A stretch of 64,000 nucleotides of DNA from Stygiobacter sp043807765 (GTDB taxonomy: Bacteria > Bacteroidota > Ignavibacteria > Ignavibacteriales > Melioribacteraceae): positions 1 to 64,000 of the forward strand of contig JAZDFQ010000006.1 of NCBI GenBank assembly GCA_043807765.1, read 5' to 3'. The translations under genes were made by a program, and so were the position numbers. The notes below the pieces were generated by a model, which saw only the letters and a program-made list of their open reading frames with translations, was not told the origin of the DNA and ran no database searches. The first letter of the stretch is position 1; each line of letters begins with the position of its first letter. Below, piece by piece: positions 59,572 to 64,000 of this stretch.

Positions 59572-61450
59572 ATGGGGATTTGATTTGTTCTAATTCTTCC
59601 CAGCGCTCGTAAAGCGATTTTACTTTTTGCTTAGCTTCTTCAAGCTGCTTGTTCAACTCAACCGTTTGCGTTGCAAACTTTGAATAGAAATCCGGCGAAG
59701 AAAATATTGCTTCAATCCTTTCAACTTCAGCTTCAGCATTCAAAATATTCTCTTCCATAGTTTCAAGTTCTTTGGCTTCCTTCCATGTCAGCTTTCTAAC
59801 TTTTGGTTTCTCACGCGTATCTTCCTTTTTAAATTTTGGCTGCTCAGTAATTGCTTCGGTTTGTCTTAGCTTCCTTTTCTGAACATAATAATCATAATCT
59901 CCTTCACTGAAATATATTTGCCCATCACCTTCAAGAGCAATAATACCGTTGCAAACTCTGTTCAAGAAATATCTATCATGGCTTACAACCACTACACAGC
60001 CATCAAATGAAAGCAATGCTTCTTCGAGTACGCGCAATGTAGGAAGATCAAGATCGTTAGTTGGTTCATCTAACAAAAGAAAGTTGCCGCCGTTTTTAAG
60101 AATTCGCGCAAGTGTAAGCCGGCTTTTCTCACCGCCGGAAAGTCTGCCGACTAAAGTATTAATCCGCTCATCTGTAAAAAGGAAGCGGCGCAAGTAAGTC
60201 CACACACTCATTTGCTGCTTACCGAACTTAACAAAATCATTTCCTTCACCAATGGCTTTTATTACTGTGTCATCATCGTTTAGTAACAGCCGCGATTGAT
60301 CTACATAATTGAAATCGGTTTTCTCTCCGTAATCAATTTGTCCGTAAGTTGGGGAAATTTCACCAAGAAGAATTTTGAGCAAAGTTGTTTTACCAACTCC
60401 GTTTTTGCCGACTACGCCAATTCTTTTCTTGTTGGGGAAAGCATAATTAAAACTAGTAAACAGAGTTTTGCCGCCAAGAACAATCCCTACATTTTTCAGC
60501 TCTAAAATTTTGTTGCCGAGTTTTTCGGCTTCTGGAATAATCATCTCAACATCAAGCTCAACTTCTTTTACTTGCTGCTCTTGTACTTCGTAAAAGTTAT
60601 CCAAACGGCTCTTAGCCTTAGTTCTTCTCGCTCGCGGTCCGCGCCTAACCCATTCAAGTTCCCGGCGAAGAAAATTTTGGCGCTTAGTTTCTTCAATTTC
60701 TTTTACAGTTTGCCGCTGAGATTTGTTAATCAAATAATCTGTGTAATTGCCTTGATGCGAATAAAAAGTGCCATTGGAAAGCTCAACAATTCTGTTTGCA
60801 ATTCTATCAAGGAAGTAGCGGTCGTGCGTAACAAAAATGCAAGTGCCGGAATATTCCGCAAGATAATTTTCAATCCACTCAATTGAATCGGTATCAAGGT
60901 GATTTGTCGGCTCATCAAGAATCAATAAATCCGGGTGTGAGATTAACGCGCGGCAAAGTGCGACACGCCGTTTCTCTCCACCGGAAAGTGTTGCAACCAT
61001 TCTTTCTTTTGGCGGTGCGTTCAAAGACTTCATCAGCAAATCAACATTCTTCTCAAGATTCCAGCCATCGAGCTCAGCAATGTGTATCTGAAGTTTCTCG
61101 TGAGAAGGAGAATCAAACGGAGTGTCGTTGTATTCTTCTAATAATGAAAGAACTTTTTCAGCGCCGCTTTGAATGTTTGCGTGAACGCTTTTTGTTTCAT
61201 CAAGTGTAAATTCTTGAGAAAGGAAGCCGATAACTAAATCACGACGTTTTGCTACTTCGCCGGAATCGCAAGGCAAAATGCCGGAAATAATTTTTAAGAA
61301 TGTTGATTTGCCCGCCCCGTTTCTGCCAACTAGACCAATTCTATCTTTCTCGTGAATGCTGAGAGAAGCTTTATCAAGTATAATTTGCTCGCCGAAATGT
61401 ACTTGGAGCTCTTTTGCTGTGAGTATAACCGGATTAACTGTAACTGCCAT
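59567..61450 (-). CDS. ABC-F family ATPase (Uup-like)
   Basis: A 627-residue duplicated ABC ATPase without membrane segments. Walker A motifs are GRNGAGKST near 42 and GKNGVGKTT near 347; signatures are LSGGEKRR near 155 and LSGGEKSR near 447; Walker B regions read LLILDEPTNHLD and FLLLDEPTNDLD. A linker of about 80 residues and a C-terminal coiled coil (about 560-627) match Uup/EttA-like proteins that act on ribosomes or branched DNA. The last two codons and stop are supplied by a palindromic repeat. The ubiE/menG gene ends 3 nt upstream, so they form an operon. Confidence 0.92.
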   Translation of the reverse strand: MAVTVNPVILTAKELQVHFGEQIILDKASLSIHEKDRIGLVGRNGAGKSTFLKIISGILPCDSGEVAKRRDLVIGFLSQEFTLDETKSVHANIQSGAEKVLSLLEEYNDTPFDSPSHEKLQIHIAELDGWNLEKNVDLLMKSLNAPPKERMVATLSGGEKRRVALCRALISHPDLLILDEPTNHLDTDSIEWIENYLAEYSGTCIFVTHDRYFLDRIANRIVELSNGTFYSHQGNYTDYLINKSQRQTVKEIEETKRQNFLRRELEWVRRGPRARRTKAKSRLDNFYEVQEQQVKEVELDVEMIIPEAEKLGNKILELKNVGIVLGGKTLFTSFNYAFPNKKRIGVVGKNGVGKTTLLKILLGEISPTYGQIDYGEKTDFNYVDQSRLLLNDDDTVIKAIGEGNDFVKFGKQQMSVWTYLRRFLFTDERINTLVGRLSGGEKSRLTLARILKNGGNFLLLDEPTNDLDLPTLRVLEEALLSFDGCVVVVSHDRYFLNRVCNGIIALEGDGQIYFSEGDYDYYVQKRKLRQTEAITEQPKFKKEDTREKPKVRKLTWKEAKELETMEENILNAEAEVERIEAIFSSPDFYSKFATQTVELNKQLEEAKQKVKSLYERWEELEQIKSPS

Positions 61451-61453
61451 AAT

Positions 61454-62143
61454 TTATTTCTCGGCAATCACAACTTGAACAAGACCAAACGTAAGAGAGT
61501 ATTTCTTAACGTTCGCAAAACCACAATCGGAAAAGATTTTTACAAGGTCAACTTTTTTATCGAACTCGCCTACTGATTCCGGAAGGTAAGTGTATGCTTC
61601 TTGATCGCTGGAAATTATTCTCCCAATAAGTGGAAGAATTTTGTTGAAATAAAACATGTAGAAGTTTCTAACTAATTTATTTCCCGGCAGACGGAATTCC
61701 AAAACTGTAGCTTTCCCTTTATTTGCAAGCACGCGGTTGAATTCCCTAAACGCAGTTGGTATATCATAAAAGTTGCGTACACCAAATGCGACTGTAATGT
61801 TTGTGAAAGAATCTTTCTGGAAGGGTAAATGTTCTGCAACAGTTTCCAGCATTCTTCCATTTATCCAATCAGCTTTTTTTGCAAAGTGTGAAAGCATGTT
61901 ATATGATAAATCTCCGCCAAAAATTTTTTGCACACCCAAATTCTTAGCTGTGATTGCAAAGTCCCCGGTGCCGCAAGCTAAATCCAGCAAAACAGAATCT
62001 TGCGAGATTCGCGTAAGTTTAATTGCTTTCTTACGCCAATAAAAATCTACACCAGCGCTAAGAAAGTGATTGAGAAAATCATAACGGTGCGAAATCGAAT
62101 CAAAAATTCTTCTTACTTGTACTTTTTTATTTGGTTCTTCCAT
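61454..62143 (-). CDS. ubiE: Demethylmenaquinone methyltransferase
   Basis: Methylates demethylmenaquinone to menaquinone (in organisms with ubiquinone, also a ubiquinone precursor). The 229 residues match UbiE/MenG. FDSISHRYDFLNHFLSAG near 14-31 is the family signature, LLDLACGTGDFAI near 48 is SAM motif I, and the second signature VAFGVRNFYDIPTAFREFNRVL in pieces near 122-143 follows. It lies 3 nt before the ABC-F gene. Its presence indicates respiration with menaquinone. Confidence 0.95.
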   Translation of the reverse strand: MEEPNKKVQVRRIFDSISHRYDFLNHFLSAGVDFYWRKKAIKLTRISQDSVLLDLACGTGDFAITAKNLGVQKIFGGDLSYNMLSHFAKKADWINGRMLETVAEHLPFQKDSFTNITVAFGVRNFYDIPTAFREFNRVLANKGKATVLEFRLPGNKLVRNFYMFYFNKILPLIGRIISSDQEAYTYLPESVGEFDKKVDLVKIFSDCGFANVKKYSLTFGLVQVVIAEK

Positions 62144-62184
62144 TTAGGCTGACTATTTTTTCTTAAGAGTAACAGAGCAAAAAT

Positions 62185-62508
62185 ATGGATAAATATCTCA
62201 AAGCAATAAAACAAAATGTCTGCTCAATCTGTGTTGATTCAAACGAGCGTGGCGGATGCACACTTACACATAAAGAAACTTGTGCCGTCGAATTTTATCT
62301 GCCTTCGGTTTTAGAGATTGTTCAAAGCAACGAAACCGATGATGTTAGTAAGTATCATAAATTAGTGAAAGAGAAAATCTGTATTAACTGTCATGAAGAT
62401 TCCAACGGGTATTGCTACTTGCACGAAGATGCTAATTGTTCTCTGGATAGATACTTTTCACTTATTGTTGAAACGATAAAAAAGGTGGACAAAGGCTTAC
62501 TTACTTAA
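62185..62508 (+). CDS. Small protein with two four-cysteine modules
   Basis: A 107-residue protein with an internal repeat. Module 1 has C13-x2-C16-x8-C25-x7-C33, module 2 C66-x2-C69-x7-C77-x7-C85. Each module is followed by a hydrophobic-acidic helix (FYLPSVLEIVQ and RYFSLIVETIK). Eight cysteines in two such clusters suggest metal (zinc or iron-sulfur) binding. No signal peptide. It is transcribed alone, divergently from ubiE, and ends in a family B repeat. The function is unknown. Confidence 0.7.
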   Translation: MDKYLKAIKQNVCSICVDSNERGGCTLTHKETCAVEFYLPSVLEIVQSNETDDVSKYHKLVKEKICINCHEDSNGYCYLHEDANCSLDRYFSLIVETIKKVDKGLLT

Positions 62509-62510
62509 CT

Positions 62511-62642
62511 CACCTTACGCAGAGTTTGAGCTCTTTGGACTAAAGTCCATATTGCTTTTCGCGTTGAACTAACCCCAGACTTAAGTCTGGGGTTAATACA
62601 TCAATAATAAACTTCGGCTTTAGCCACACCTTGCGTAAGGTG
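62511..62642. repeat. Palindromic intergenic repeat, family B, copy 2
   Basis: Outer arms CACCTTACGC (62511-62520) and GCGTAAGGTG (62633-62642), then GGACTAAAGTCC and GGCTTTAGCC, around a perfect 24-nt palindrome at 62571-62594 whose ends are AACCCC and GGGGTT and whose centre is TTAA. The frame matches copy 1 at 21625 while the inner palindrome differs. It occupies the convergent gap before rsmA. Confidence 0.85.
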
Positions 62643-63443
62643 TTACTTAAATTTTTGGATAAGCTTTGTTAGCTCAATAAACTGATCTATCGTTAATTCC
62701 TCGGCGCGGCGCGTGAAATCAAACGGCAGAGAATCAAAATCCAAATCGCCAAAAGCATTATTGCTAAGCGAGTTCTTTAAAGTCTTTCTCCGGTTTCCAA
62801 AAGCAGCTTTTACAACCTTTACAAAAAGCTTTTCATCAATATCGGTTGGTGTAGCTTTCCCAAACTTGAAACTCACAATTGCTGAATCAACATTAGGTTT
62901 GGGATAGAAAACCGTTGGCGGAATTTTGAAACACAATTCCGTATCGGTAAAATAATTAGTTAGCACGGAGAGAATCCCATAATCCTTAGTTCTTGGCTTA
63001 CCCACAATTCGCTTGGCAACTTCGTATTGAACCATCATAATAGCATCGGAAACAGATTCCCGTTCTTCGATCAACTTAAAAATTATTGGCGAAGTTATGT
63101 TGTATGGAATATTCCCGATTACACGAAGCTTTTTATCGCCAGCTAATTCCTTCAATTCAATTTGCAAAAAATCTTTGTTAATGAATTCTACGCTTGGATA
63201 GCAGAGCCTCAAATCATCAATCACTCGTTTGTCTATTTCGATTGCACGGTATTGTTTAACGGTTTTGGAAAGCAGAGAAGTTAGCGCACCTTGTCCGGGA
63301 CCAATTTCCACAATAGTATCATCGGGTTTCGGATCAAACTGGTTCACAATTTTTTGAATTGTGTTCTTATCAACCAGATAATTCTGACCAAAGCGCTTAA
63401 GTGGCTTAAGTTTCTCCACATCTTTCCTATATTTCTCGTGCAA
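62643..63443 (-). CDS. rsmA: 16S rRNA (A1518/A1519) dimethyltransferase
   Basis: Dimethylates two adjacent adenosines near the 3' end of 16S rRNA. The 266 residues match KsgA/RsmA. KRFGQNYLVD near 17 is the opening signature, VEIGPGQGALTSLL near 45 SAM motif I, IGNIPYNITSPI near 112 motif IV, and FYPKPNVDSAIV near 178. The start is TTG at 63443 (HEKYRKDVEK...), since no ATG occurs before the core. It diverges from a glycosyltransferase. Confidence 0.95.
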   Translation of the reverse strand: MHEKYRKDVEKLKPLKRFGQNYLVDKNTIQKIVNQFDPKPDDTIVEIGPGQGALTSLLSKTVKQYRAIEIDKRVIDDLRLCYPSVEFINKDFLQIELKELAGDKKLRVIGNIPYNITSPIIFKLIEERESVSDAIMMVQYEVAKRIVGKPRTKDYGILSVLTNYFTDTELCFKIPPTVFYPKPNVDSAIVSFKFGKATPTDIDEKLFVKVVKAAFGNRRKTLKNSLSNNAFGDLDFDSLPFDFTRRAEELTIDQFIELTKLIQKFK

Positions 63444-63492
63444 TATAACTTTTACGGTCTTAAATTATCACTGCAATTTTATATGGTTCGGA

Positions 63493-64000
63493 ATGACATT
63501 ATTCGAAATAATCTTTGCGGTTGCTGTTTCGCTCTACTTTTTGCAGCTCGTTGTGTTTACAATTGGTGCGGCTAAAAAATTCCCAAAACTGAAGGATGAT
63601 GAACTTCCAAGCGCTTCGGTAATTGTTGCGGCAAGAAATGAAGAAGATAAAATACTTGAATGTATCGAATCTCTAAATTCACTTGTTTTTCCGAAAGTCA
63701 AATTGGAAATTATTCTGGTGGATGATCATTCCACTGATAGAACCAACGAAATTATTAAAGAGTTTATTAAGGACAAACCAAAGTTCAAACTGATCAAGCC
63801 GGAAAAAACAATTGCTACACTGAAAGGGAAGACAAACGCGCTGGCTAACGCAATCAAAATTGCTTCCGGCGAAATTATCTTGACTACAGATGCCGATTGT
63901 GTTGTAAATCCAAACTGGGCTAAGACTTTGGTTTCATATTATCAGAAGGATGTTGGCTTTGTTGGCGGATTTACAACTCAGCAAGACAGAAGTACTTTTG
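63493..64000 (+). CDS. Glycosyltransferase family 2 (partial, cut by window end)
   Basis: 169 codons are visible. A membrane helix at about 4-26 is followed by the GT-A fold: ASVIVAARNEEDKILECI near 41, VDDHSTDRT near 76 (first nucleotide-sugar aspartates) and TTDADCVVNPNW near 129 (DxD metal motif). Membrane-anchored GT2 enzymes of this kind build polysaccharides or glycolipids. The acceptor-binding C-terminus lies outside the window. ATG at 63493 is the natural start, 49 nt from divergent rsmA. Confidence 0.85.
   Translation, partial: MTLFEIIFAVAVSLYFLQLVVFTIGAAKKFPKLKDDELPSASVIVAARNEEDKILECIESLNSLVFPKVKLEIILVDDHSTDRTNEIIKEFIKDKPKFKLIKPEKTIATLKGKTNALANAIKIASGEIILTTDADCVVNPNWAKTLVSYYQKDVGFVGGFTTQQDRSTF

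Noticed and set aside
1..64000. tRNA, rRNA, CRISPR arrays, prophage
   Set aside because: No cloverleaf with conserved GTTC-A-TC arm, no rRNA stretch, no regular direct repeats with spacers, and no phage structural genes were recognised by eye; an automated scan would be decisive for tRNAs and small RNAs.

Overview
The window reads as a stretch of chromosome from a low-GC, Gram-negative bacterium of the Ignavibacteria type (Bacteroidota/Chlorobi side). This is inferred from three secreted proteins with the C-terminal NYPNPFNP...YDILGKEV type IX secretion (T9SS) sorting module, many outer-membrane beta-barrels and lipoproteins, a menaquinone-type UbiE/MenG methyltransferase, a single large class II ribonucleotide reductase and a type-2 IleRS. 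Most of the window is housekeeping. No rRNA or tRNA gene, CRISPR array or prophage was seen.

Layout. 1-240: truncated IS3-like element, a terminator and a palindromic repeat. 240-6255 (minus): malate dehydrogenase, an anti-sigma-type ATPase, an outer-membrane protein, an MBL/beta-CASP nuclease and an AI-2E-family permease. 6379-8750 (plus): pta, a toxin-antitoxin pair followed by a second degenerate pta tail, and glutathione peroxidase. 8836-10368 (minus): malQ. 10650-14207: nrdJ. 14333-22748 (plus): yggS, divIVA, a purine nucleoside phosphorylase, a membrane protein, ileS, a DksA-like protein with a histone H1-like tail, lspA and rluD; this resembles the division-linked cluster of Firmicutes. 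22761-27568 (minus): hydF and aspA (overlapping), then a nine-haem cytochrome with a T9SS tail. 27802-32655 (plus): cysS and envelope proteins. 32731-36331 (minus): a variable-looking island with a T9SS Asp-box protein, two small envelope proteins sharing a 68-nt leader, a 114-bp inverted repeat and a second toxin-antitoxin pair. 36573-42412: rsgA, an ATP-grasp enzyme, and an operon of TPR lipoprotein, DUF4292 lipoprotein and EnvC-like protein. 42413-49830: HAD phosphatase, beta-propeller protein, lepA-lepB, T9SS subtilase and O-methyltransferase. 49827-57941: Rrf2 regulator, YigZ, and a uvrA-CMD-amidohydrolase-rdgB operon plus a duplicated membrane protein. 57975-64000: small envelope genes, an ABC-F protein, ubiE/menG, a small eight-cysteine protein, rsmA and a truncated glycosyltransferase.

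The least ordinary material is: (i) the pta-tail duplication around a toxin-antitoxin module; (ii) the 34.0-36.3 kb island with its shared leader and long hairpin; (iii) three families of palindromic intergenic repeats at gene ends, one with a conserved frame and a variable but still self-complementary core; (iv) the nine-haem cytochrome routed to T9SS next to hydrogenase-maturation genes; and (v) a DksA-type protein fused to an H1-like tail. All functional statements are read from sequence motifs without database searches.
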